Source: Dehalococcoidia bacterium (GTDB lineage: Bacteria > Chloroflexota > Dehalococcoidia > GIF9 > UBA5629). From it: DNA of 5,649 nt. The position numbers and the translations under genes were made by a program. The stretch covers positions 1-5,649 of the forward strand of contig DTZC01000151.1 of the NCBI GenBank assembly GCA_012961565.1, given 5' to 3'. Below the pieces are notes generated by a model. That model did no database searches. It worked only from the letters and a program-made list of their open reading frames with translations, and had not been told where the DNA came from. Position 1 is the first letter of the stretch; the number at the start of each line of letters is the position of its first letter. Below, one piece after another: positions 1 through 5,240 of this stretch.

Positions 1-67
1 AAAAATAAGGGCTGGCTAAAGCCTTACAGCTACATTAGTAAACATCCTCATCTCCCTCGACCCGGCT

Positions 68-73
68 TATAAT
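68..73 (+). promoter_or_regulatory. Candidate -10 box upstream of holA
   Basis: A perfect TATAAT lies 58 bases before the holA start codon and would give a leader of roughly 50 nt. No good -35 hexamer is present 16-19 bp upstream; the bases there read TCCTCA or similar. The assignment therefore rests on the -10 match alone. holA could instead be transcribed from a promoter left of the window. Confidence 0.3.
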
Positions 74-103
74 GGGTTGTGATGTGAAATTGATGGCTTT
101 ACC

Positions 104-114
104 TGTGATACAAT
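104..114 (+). promoter_or_regulatory. Alternative extended -10 element before holA
   Basis: TGTGATACAAT combines a TRTGN extension with TACAAT, five of six matches to TATAAT. No -35 partner is visible at normal spacing, which is tolerable for an extended -10. Transcription would start near position 121, on top of the ribosome binding site, and leave a very short leader. It competes with the TATAAT at 68-73, and neither can be confirmed from sequence alone. Confidence 0.22.
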
Positions 115-119
115 AAGGC

Positions 120-124
120 GAGGT
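120..124 (+). promoter_or_regulatory. holA ribosome binding site, supports the TTG start
   Basis: GAGGT sits six bases before the TTG at 131. It is the only good Shine-Dalgarno match near the 5' end of this frame. It supports the TTG start, which gives the family-typical N-terminus MIYILYGKDD. Confidence 0.6.
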
Positions 125-130
125 TGGGTC

Positions 131-1132
131 TTGATTTACATACTATATGGTAAGGATGATTTTTCTCGTCATGAGGCTCTGGGGAAGATAAAAGAGAAGC
201 TAGGGAACCCAGAGATGCTGGCGGTTAATACCGTTCTTCTAGATGGACAGCAATTGAGTTTAGGTCGCCTTATAGATGCCTGCAGTGCTGTCCCATTTCT
301 GTGCCCTTATCGCTTGGTGGTAGTCCAGGGATTGCTGGGGCAGTTTGAACAAAAATCGGGGCAAAAACGGCGCACAGGTCGTTCAAAGACGAGGCTCGAT
401 CCCGGATTAGGGGAGTGGGCAGGGTTAGCTGAATATGTCGATAGTATGCCGTCAACAACTATATTGGCGCTTGTTGATGGTGAAATAAAGGCAACCAACC
501 CCTTGCTTGTATTGCTGGCACCGCTAGCAAAAGTTATGACCTTCCCTCCGCTGAATGAGAAAGAGCTAGCTAAATGGATAGAGGAAAGGGTGAAACAACG
601 TGGTGGAACCATATCCGCAGATGCGGTCGCGTCGTTAATAGGGCTTGTTGGTCCAGATTTATGGCTTATGAGCAATGAGATAGAGAAGTTGCTCGCTTTC
701 TGTTCGGGGCGGCTTATAACCGAGGAGGATGTAGGGCAGGTGACTAGCTACACGCGAGAAGCTAACATATTTGCTTTGATAGATGCCATTTTTGAAGGGC
801 GAAGAAAGGTGGCACAACGGTTGCTCCACCAGTTGCTGCAGGGGGGCGCTGCCCCCTCCTATGTGTTAGTCATGATTACCCGCCAACTCCGTTTGCTTAT
901 CATAGCCAAGGAGCTAGGTCAGAGATTGTTTCGGACTGAAACTCGGGATACATTGGAATCGGTGTCAGAATATGCTTTGCAGAAGGCGCTAAAGCAGGCG
1001 AAAGCTTATACTCTCGAGCAGGTAAAGGGTGCTTACCGCAGAATATTGGAAGCTGATATCGCCATCAAGACCGGGAAATATGATGACGACCTAGCCCTGG
1101 ACCTTTTGGTTGTTGAGCTCTGCCAGGGGTAA
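131..1132 (+). CDS. holA: DNA polymerase III delta subunit (HolA)
   Basis: Delta subunit of the clamp loader, which opens the beta sliding clamp and helps load it onto primed DNA in the cytoplasm. The 333 aa length is normal for the family. The N-terminus MIYILYGKDDFSRHEAL and the segment VPFLCPYRLVVVQGL (residues 54-68) are characteristic of HolA. By family architecture, residues 1-140 form an AAA+-like domain, about 141-207 the helical lid (ending near SYTREANIFALIDAI), and about 208-333 the collar domain with the LVMITRQLRLLIIAK helix. No Walker A motif is visible, as expected, because delta does not hydrolyse ATP. A basic stretch at 75-88 (KSGQKRRTGRSKTR) lies between core strands and looks like a lineage insert. 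The TTG start is chosen for its GAGGT site six bases upstream. The gene stands alone on its strand and converges on the MscS gene; rpsT, often found next to holA, is absent here. Confidence 0.93.
   Translation: MIYILYGKDDFSRHEALGKIKEKLGNPEMLAVNTVLLDGQQLSLGRLIDACSAVPFLCPYRLVVVQGLLGQFEQKSGQKRRTGRSKTRLDPGLGEWAGLAEYVDSMPSTTILALVDGEIKATNPLLVLLAPLAKVMTFPPLNEKELAKWIEERVKQRGGTISADAVASLIGLVGPDLWLMSNEIEKLLAFCSGRLITEEDVGQVTSYTREANIFALIDAIFEGRRKVAQRLLHQLLQGGAAPSYVLVMITRQLRLLIIAKELGQRLFRTETRDTLESVSEYALQKALKQAKAYTLEQVKGAYRRILEADIAIKTGKYDDDLALDLLVVELCQG
842..856 (+). other. Perfect GC hairpin inside holA
   Basis: GGGGGC, a GCT loop and GCCCCC form a six-base-pair all-G/C stem with a three-base loop, in phase with codons 238-242 (Gly-Gly-Ala-Ala-Pro). 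An extra G at 841 gives a run of six Gs. No T-run follows, so it is not an intrinsic terminator. It falls at the start of the collar domain, just after the LLHQLLQ helix. The structure is plain in the sequence; any function is unknown, and it may simply follow from the codons used. Confidence 0.5.
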
Positions 1133-1179
1133 GGTGTTTCTCAGCGTGCCAGCTATCAATTTTAGGTGGGAGTAGTACT

Positions 1180-2109
1180 CTATCGGTGGTGTTTTGGTCT
1201 GGTTGCTTGTTGAGCTGGCGATGACTGCGAGATTTTTTGCCCAGCGAGTCCTTTTATGCTGATTTCTGGTGTAGCACCAAAGAAGACCTTGGTGTGAGGC
1301 CATGGGATTTCAATACCTTCTTGGTCAAAGGCTTTCTTTAACCTCATGCGTAGCTCTCCCATGACATCCCACTGGGTCAGGGGCTTGGTTTCACCTAGTA
1401 TCTTTATAGCAATTCCTGAATCTTCGAACTCGTCTACTCTGAGTACTGTCGGTGCTTTTAGAATTCGCGGTGCCCAGTTGGGGTCTTCTGCCATCTCTTT
1501 GCCTACTCGATTGATGACCTCGATGACGTGGTCGAGGTCTTCACCGTAGCCTACCGAGACATTCATGTTCACCCGTGACCACTCCTTGGTGTAATTGCTG
1601 GCAATTCCGATTTCGCCGTTGGGGATACTATGCACTATGCCGTCCAGGTCTCTGAGAACTGTACGGCGCAAGCTTATATCCTCGACCAGCCCGCCGATTC
1701 CGGCGACTTTAACCACGTCCCCAATGGTGTAGTGATCTTCTAGGAGGATAAGGATACCGTTGAAGATGTCTTTTACCAGGCTCTGGGCACCGAAGCCCAC
1801 TGCAATGCCAGCAATACCAAGACCGGCAAGGGCAGGAGCAATGTTTATTCCCAGTTCAGAAGCAATGGTGAAAAGAGCCACTATGCCCACAAAAACTATC
1901 CCGACCTCGATAAACACATTGCTAAGAGTGTCAATCCGTTTCTTTACTTCCGTTTCTGGCTTCCCTTCCATGGTGCGGGATACCGCTCTCCTTATCAGGA
2001 GGGGCACAAAGTGGCGCAGGGTATAATAGATTGCCACTGATATGGCTATGATTAGCAATATGCGCGGGCCATGTTCTATGAGCCAATCAACAATCGGTGT
2101 CCAATTCAT
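1180..2109 (-). CDS. MscS-family small-conductance mechanosensitive channel
   Basis: Inner-membrane channel of the MscS family, expected to release ions and small solutes when membrane tension rises on hypo-osmotic shock. With the start at 2109 it is 309 aa, close to E. coli MscS (286 aa). Likely membrane helices are at about 16-38, 63-84 and 90-112. The third carries the Gly/Ala-rich pore signature (LAGLGIAGIAVGFGAQSLV, about 94-112), followed by KDIFNGILILLEDHYTIGD. The beta domain follows (about 128-180, with VHSIPNGEI at 159-167), then the alpha/beta cytoplasmic vestibule, ending in the family-typical GIEIPWPHTKV (265-275). The last 30 or so residues are polar, end in RPKHHR, and are probably disordered. 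An ATG six bases further upstream (2115) is in frame, but the Shine-Dalgarno abuts it with no spacer, so 2109 is preferred. It is transcribed away from glgC and converges on holA. Family assignment is secure; ion selectivity and physiological role are not. Confidence 0.92.
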   Translation of the reverse strand: MNWTPIVDWLIEHGPRILLIIAISVAIYYTLRHFVPLLIRRAVSRTMEGKPETEVKKRIDTLSNVFIEVGIVFVGIVALFTIASELGINIAPALAGLGIAGIAVGFGAQSLVKDIFNGILILLEDHYTIGDVVKVAGIGGLVEDISLRRTVLRDLDGIVHSIPNGEIGIASNYTKEWSRVNMNVSVGYGEDLDHVIEVINRVGKEMAEDPNWAPRILKAPTVLRVDEFEDSGIAIKILGETKPLTQWDVMGELRMRLKKAFDQEGIEIPWPHTKVFFGATPEISIKGLAGQKISQSSPAQQATRPKHHR

Positions 2110-2115
2110 TGTCAT

Positions 2116-2123
2116 CCTCCTTA
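2116..2123 (-). promoter_or_regulatory. MscS gene ribosome binding site that decides the start
   Basis: Read on the minus strand, TAAGGAGG is a near-consensus Shine-Dalgarno. It touches the ATG at 2115 directly but lies six bases before the second in-frame ATG at 2109. The normal spacing favours 2109, giving N-terminus MNWTPIVDW rather than MTMNWTPIVDW. Confidence 0.7.
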
Positions 2124-2131
2124 CCGATTGG

Positions 2132-2161
2132 ATTGTAACAAAATGAAACCGCCTATACCAA
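2132..2161 (-). promoter_or_regulatory. Candidate promoter of the MscS gene
   Basis: On the minus strand, TTGGTA (2161-2156, four of six to TTGACA) and TACAAT (2137-2132, five of six to TATAAT) are separated by 18 bp. A TGT precedes the -10 as a partial extended motif. Transcription would begin around 2125, just before the Shine-Dalgarno, giving a leader of about 16 nt. This is inferred from hexamer matches only. Confidence 0.42.
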
Positions 2162-2176
2162 TTGTCCGAACCGGTG

Positions 2177-2213
2177 CTAGCCTAATTCGACATTCGAAGT
2201 CGGTTTAAGCTAG
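2177..2213. promoter_or_regulatory. Imperfect inverted repeat over the glgC promoter, possible operator
   Basis: Two 15-base arms (2177-2191 and 2199-2213) are symmetrical around position 2195 with a seven-base centre, ATTCGAA. Twelve of 15 positions pair by Watson-Crick rules and one more as G-T; the outer five pairs (CTAGC/GCTAG) and inner four (CGAC/GTCG) are perfect. The arms cover the -35 box, the spacer and the first three bases of the -10 box of the predicted glgC promoter, as a repressor site would. It also lies 15 bp upstream of the MscS gene -35. The repeat ATTCGA occurs twice inside it (2185-2190 and 2192-2197). The predicted glgC start is downstream, so this would act as DNA rather than as an RNA hairpin. 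The regulator is unknown. Confidence 0.45.
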
Positions 2214-2216
2214 AAT
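2187..2216 (+). promoter_or_regulatory. Candidate promoter of the glycogen cluster
   Basis: TCGACA (2187-2192, five of six to TTGACA) and TAGAAT (2211-2216, five of six to TATAAT) are 18 bp apart. Transcription would begin near 2223, leaving a leader of about 27 nt before the glgC ATG. With gaps of 21 bp and -1 bp further on and no terminator seen, it could drive glgC, the GH57 gene and glgA as one unit. Confidence 0.5.
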
Positions 2217-2237
2217 ATGTGAAGGATGTAAGGAAGT

Positions 2238-2246
2238 GGGGGTGAT
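2238..2246 (+). promoter_or_regulatory. Strong glgC ribosome binding site
   Basis: GGGGGTGAT matches eight of nine bases of the extended Shine-Dalgarno GGAGGTGAT. The GGGGG block ends seven bases before the ATG at 2250. This is the strongest ribosome binding site on the plus strand of the window and fixes the glgC start. Confidence 0.7.
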
Positions 2247-2249
2247 GAG

Positions 2250-3530
2250 ATGAATCGGGTGTTAGCTATAATCTTGGCAGGTGGTGCCAGCGAGCGTTTA
2301 AGCATTCTGGCGGCTGAGAGAGCAAAGCCAGCTGTTCCTTTTGGCGGTAAATACCGTGTTATCGATTTCACCTTGAGCAATTGTGCTAACTCGGGGATTC
2401 ATAATGTTGCTGTACTCACTCAGTTTAATCCTCGGTCTCTCACTCGGCATATAGGTGTAGGCAGACCTTGGGACTTGGACAGGTCTACGGGCGGGATTGT
2501 TTTGCTGCAACCCTTTTTGAGCCATTCTAGTCGAGACTGGTACAAAGGGACTGCTGATGCCGTTTACCAGAACCTTTATTATATAGAAGACCAGAAAGTA
2601 GACGAGGTGCTCATTCTGGCTGGCGACCACGTGTATGTTATGAGATATGACCATATGATACATGCTCATAGAACTAGGGCTGCCGATGTGACTGTTGCAG
2701 TGACCGAGGTACCTCTGGCGGAAACTTCCAGATTTGGGATTATCACTTTAGACCATAATGAACGTGTAATTGACTTTCAAGAAAAGCCCAAAAATGCCAA
2801 GAGTAACCTGGCTTCAATGGGGATTTATATTTTCGATAAGACCGTCCTTATCGAGTGCCTGGAGGAGTACGGTCAAAAAAGGGGTGGACATGACTTCGGG
2901 CATAACATTTTGCCGGAGATTATTGGGAAACGTAAGGTCTACGGCTACCGGTTTCGTGGTTACTGGAGGGATGTGGGTACTGTTGAGTCTTATTGGCAAG
3001 CCAATATGGACTTGATTGTCGATTTGCCGGAGCTTAATCTTTATGACCCAACTGCTGAGATTAGGACAGCGTATAAAGATAAGCCACCAGCGAAGCTGGG
3101 GCCAAATGCAAAGGTAACCAGAAGTCTGGTGGCTAACGGAGCTATCATAAACGGGCGTGTGGACAGTTCGATCATCTTTGCCGGTGTGTTTGTTGAGGAG
3201 GAAGCAGTGGTAAAAGACTCCATTGTTTTTGAGGATAGCACTGTAGGCAAAGGTGCCACTGTAGATCGTTCTGTAGTAGACAAACAGGTCTGGATTGGTG
3301 CGGGAGCACATATTGGTTATGGTGACGATTTTTCACCCAACAAAGAGGAACCGGAGAACCTGAATGCAGGCATAACTGTAGTAGGGAAAGGTACCAGAAT
3401 CCCTGCAGAAATCAAAATCGGTCGTAACTGCAAAATTGGTTGCTGGGTGGAGGCTGGTGATTTTCCAGCCAAAGTCATCGCTAGCGGAGAAAGTGTAACT
3501 AGTAAGGCACCCCGGCGTCATCCACTGTGA
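2250..3530 (+). CDS. glgC: Glucose-1-phosphate adenylyltransferase (ADP-glucose pyrophosphorylase)
   Basis: Makes ADP-glucose and pyrophosphate from glucose-1-phosphate and ATP, the committed and normally allosterically controlled step of bacterial glycogen synthesis. The 426 aa length is usual. The N-terminal nucleotidyltransferase domain (about 1-260) shows the nucleotide loop GGASERL (11-17), KPAVPFGGKYRVIDF (26-40), GTADAVYQN (100-108), AGDHVY with the metal-binding-type Asp126, the glucose-1-phosphate site FQEKP (Lys179), SMGIYIF and YWRDVGT (238-244). The C-terminal part (about 290-410) is a left-handed beta-helix of hexapeptide-like turns. It continues past the end point of E. coli GlgC with NKEEPENLNAGITVVGKGTR and KIGRNCKIG. 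The nucleotide loop differs from the common GGxGxRL by having Ser14 in place of the second Gly. Aligned by eye to E. coli GlgC, activator residues Arg40 and Arg52 are kept (Arg24, Arg36), but Lys39 is Glu23 and His46 is Pro30. It is first in the predicted operon and 21 bp before the branching enzyme. Confidence 0.95.
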   Translation: MNRVLAIILAGGASERLSILAAERAKPAVPFGGKYRVIDFTLSNCANSGIHNVAVLTQFNPRSLTRHIGVGRPWDLDRSTGGIVLLQPFLSHSSRDWYKGTADAVYQNLYYIEDQKVDEVLILAGDHVYVMRYDHMIHAHRTRAADVTVAVTEVPLAETSRFGIITLDHNERVIDFQEKPKNAKSNLASMGIYIFDKTVLIECLEEYGQKRGGHDFGHNILPEIIGKRKVYGYRFRGYWRDVGTVESYWQANMDLIVDLPELNLYDPTAEIRTAYKDKPPAKLGPNAKVTRSLVANGAIINGRVDSSIIFAGVFVEEEAVVKDSIVFEDSTVGKGATVDRSVVDKQVWIGAGAHIGYGDDFSPNKEEPENLNAGITVVGKGTRIPAEIKIGRNCKIGCWVEAGDFPAKVIASGESVTSKAPRRHPL

Positions 3531-3539
3531 CAAACACAG
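3525..3539 (+). other. Small hairpin over the glgC stop codon
   Basis: CTGTG and CACAG pair as a five-base-pair stem around the loop ACAAA. The stem contains the first two bases of the glgC TGA, and the hairpin ends one base before the Shine-Dalgarno of the next gene. It is too weak, and lacks a T-run, to be a terminator. It could modestly affect re-initiation or be chance. Confidence 0.25.
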
Positions 3540-3540
3540 C

Positions 3541-3545
3541 GAGGT
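3541..3545 (+). promoter_or_regulatory. Ribosome binding site of the GH57 gene
   Basis: GAGGT lies six bases before the ATG at 3552, the same sequence and spacing as used by holA. It supports independent initiation after the glgC stop and confirms the start of the reading frame. Confidence 0.6.
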
Positions 3546-3551
3546 CGAAGA

Positions 3552-5240
3552 ATGAAAGTCGGCGCTTTTACATTCGTGTTACATAGCCATCTTCCTTATT
3601 GTCGCAATGCGGGACGTTGGCCTCATGGTGAAGAGTGGCTACATGAAGCGGCGTCTGAAACTTATATTCCGTTGCTGAATGCCCTCTATGACTTGAAGGA
3701 GGAAGGCTGTTCCTTCAAGCTGACGCTGGGCATTACACCGGTGTTAATTGAGCAGCTCACTGACCCGCTGGTGATTGAGCACCTGGCGGAGTTCATGGAA
3801 GACAAAATTCGGCGAGCTCAGGCGGACGTCGGCCGCTTTGAAAGGGCTGGTGAAGGGCACCTTGTGTATCTGGCAAAGTTTTATCTTGACAGATATGAAT
3901 ATCTACTGAGCAGCTTTAATGAGCGATTCGGGCGCAATATCGTTTGTGCACTTAAAGGGCTACAGGATGATGGTTTTATAGAGATAGCAACCAGTGCAGC
4001 CACACATGCTTATCTGCCACTGCTGGAGCGTGACTCTTCGATTTACGGTCAGCTGGAGATTGGGAAGCAAAGTTACCAGCGGTATTTCGGTCGAAAACCA
4101 TCCTCAGTCTGGCTCCCGGAGTGTGGCTATCGACCTGCTTATTATGCCAGCAGCGGGGCTAAAAATTATGTCAAGCCGGGATTGGAATCTTTTGTAAGTC
4201 AGCTTGGGATGGGTTGTTTTTTTGCTGAAACGCACACTGTGGAAGGTGGCGAGCCGGTGGGTAAAGCTAGAGAAGAAGTGATTGGACCCTATGGCAGTGT
4301 GTCAAAGCGCTACCTTGTGCCCATGACCAACTATCCGGAACCGGCGCAGAGAACTACTTTTCTACCCTACTGGGTCCGGACTCCCGAAGTAGCAGTTATC
4401 GGAAGGAATAACCGTACTAGTATGCAGGTATGGTCTGCTGAATGGGGTTATCCTGGTGACTTTCATTACCGTGAGTTTCATAAGAAGGATGGAGTTTCGG
4501 GTTTCCAGTACTGGAGGGTTACCGGGGCTAAGTTGGACTTGGCTTATAAGGAATATTACGACCCCTACTGGGCTAGACAGCGTGTTGCTGAGCATAGCTC
4601 TCATTACGCCGGTTTGGTTGATGAGCTAATTGCTAACTTCTATCAGGAAACGGGGAAATTCGGTATCATCGCTGCTGCTTATGACACTGAGCTTTTCGGG
4701 CACTGGTGGTTTGAGGGCATTGACTGGATTAAAGAAGTTCTGCGATGCATAAGTCATAGTGAGTTGGTCGAGTTGACCACAGCTACTGAGTTCGTTGAGA
4801 ATCATCCACCGGAGGAAGTACTGGCTCTACCTGAGAGTTCTTGGGGGGTGGGTGGTGGCCATTTTACCTGGCAAAACGCTGATACTGAGTGGATGTGGCC
4901 GATTATCCATGCGGCTGAATTGAGAATGGAAAGGCTGGTGGCTAGATACCGTGAGGCTCGAGGGGTGATGAAAGAGGTTTTGAATCAGGCGGCAAGAGAG
5001 CTACTTCTGCTGGAGTCCAGCGACTGGCAGTTTTTAACAACTACTGGTCAGGCTCGTTATTACGCTGAGAACCGTTTCTTGCAGCATGTTAATCGGTTTC
5101 AGCAACTGGCTGATATTGCAGAATCGGGACGAGCGGGCAAGGCTGCCTTAGCCTTGGTTCATCAGTTGTGGGAGTTGGACAAGATTTTCCCAGACATTGA
5201 CTATCGCTGCTTTGCTAAGAGGGAAGGCAAAGTCGCCTGA
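3552..5240 (+). CDS. GH57 1,4-alpha-glucan branching enzyme (DUF1957 type)
   Basis: Predicted to cut alpha-1,4-glucan chains and transfer them to form alpha-1,6 branches (EC 2.4.1.18) in the cytoplasm; no signal peptide is seen. All five GH57 conserved regions are visible: HSHLPY (11-16), THAYLPLL (151-158), WLPECGYRP with probable nucleophile Glu190, AAYDTELFGHWWFEG with probable acid/base Asp378, and WGVGGGHFTWQNADTEW (431-447). The helical C-terminal part (about 430-540) is the DUF1957 domain typical of branching enzymes. The 562 aa length is slightly above the Thermus and Thermococcus enzymes' catalytic portion (about 520). The GHWWFEG form of region 4 is typical of the branching subgroup rather than of GH57 amylases or 4-alpha-glucanotransferases. 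The stretch at about 221-275 probably forms the mobile active-site loop; Tyr247 is a candidate tip aromatic. Position between glgC and glgA supports a glycogen role. Some enzymes of this subgroup are mainly hydrolytic, so the activity balance is uncertain. Confidence 0.9.
   Translation: MKVGAFTFVLHSHLPYCRNAGRWPHGEEWLHEAASETYIPLLNALYDLKEEGCSFKLTLGITPVLIEQLTDPLVIEHLAEFMEDKIRRAQADVGRFERAGEGHLVYLAKFYLDRYEYLLSSFNERFGRNIVCALKGLQDDGFIEIATSAATHAYLPLLERDSSIYGQLEIGKQSYQRYFGRKPSSVWLPECGYRPAYYASSGAKNYVKPGLESFVSQLGMGCFFAETHTVEGGEPVGKAREEVIGPYGSVSKRYLVPMTNYPEPAQRTTFLPYWVRTPEVAVIGRNNRTSMQVWSAEWGYPGDFHYREFHKKDGVSGFQYWRVTGAKLDLAYKEYYDPYWARQRVAEHSSHYAGLVDELIANFYQETGKFGIIAAAYDTELFGHWWFEGIDWIKEVLRCISHSELVELTTATEFVENHPPEEVLALPESSWGVGGGHFTWQNADTEWMWPIIHAAELRMERLVARYREARGVMKEVLNQAARELLLLESSDWQFLTTTGQARYYAENRFLQHVNRFQQLADIAESGRAGKAALALVHQLWELDKIFPDIDYRCFAKREGKVA

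Noticed and set aside
7..25. Possible hairpin AAGGGCT / AGCCTT near the left edge, as an end-of-gene terminator.
   Set aside because: The stem needs a bulge and no T-run follows.
1..72. Frame 1 is open from the left edge to a TAA at 70-72 (about 23 codons), possibly the tail of an upstream gene.
   Set aside because: It is short, has no recognisable motif, and an open run of this length is common by chance. A gene tail there cannot be excluded without the sequence to the left.
307..675. Antisense open frame of 122 codons within holA.
   Set aside because: Low-complexity Ser/Thr-rich product with no family resemblance, fully inside a confident gene on the other strand.
1110..1216. Direct repeat TTGTTGAGCT at 1110-1119 and 1207-1216, flanking the holA/MscS junction.
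   Set aside because: Only ten bases, both copies are inside coding sequence of unrelated proteins, and there is no mobile-element signature between them.
1760..2026. Plus-strand open frame of 88 codons opposite the MscS gene.
   Set aside because: It mirrors the membrane-helix region of a well-supported MscS gene, and its translation has no recognisable domain.
2814..3311. Antisense open frame of 165 codons within glgC.
   Set aside because: It is the longest shadow frame, but it lies wholly opposite conserved GlgC sequence and its product resembles no family I know.
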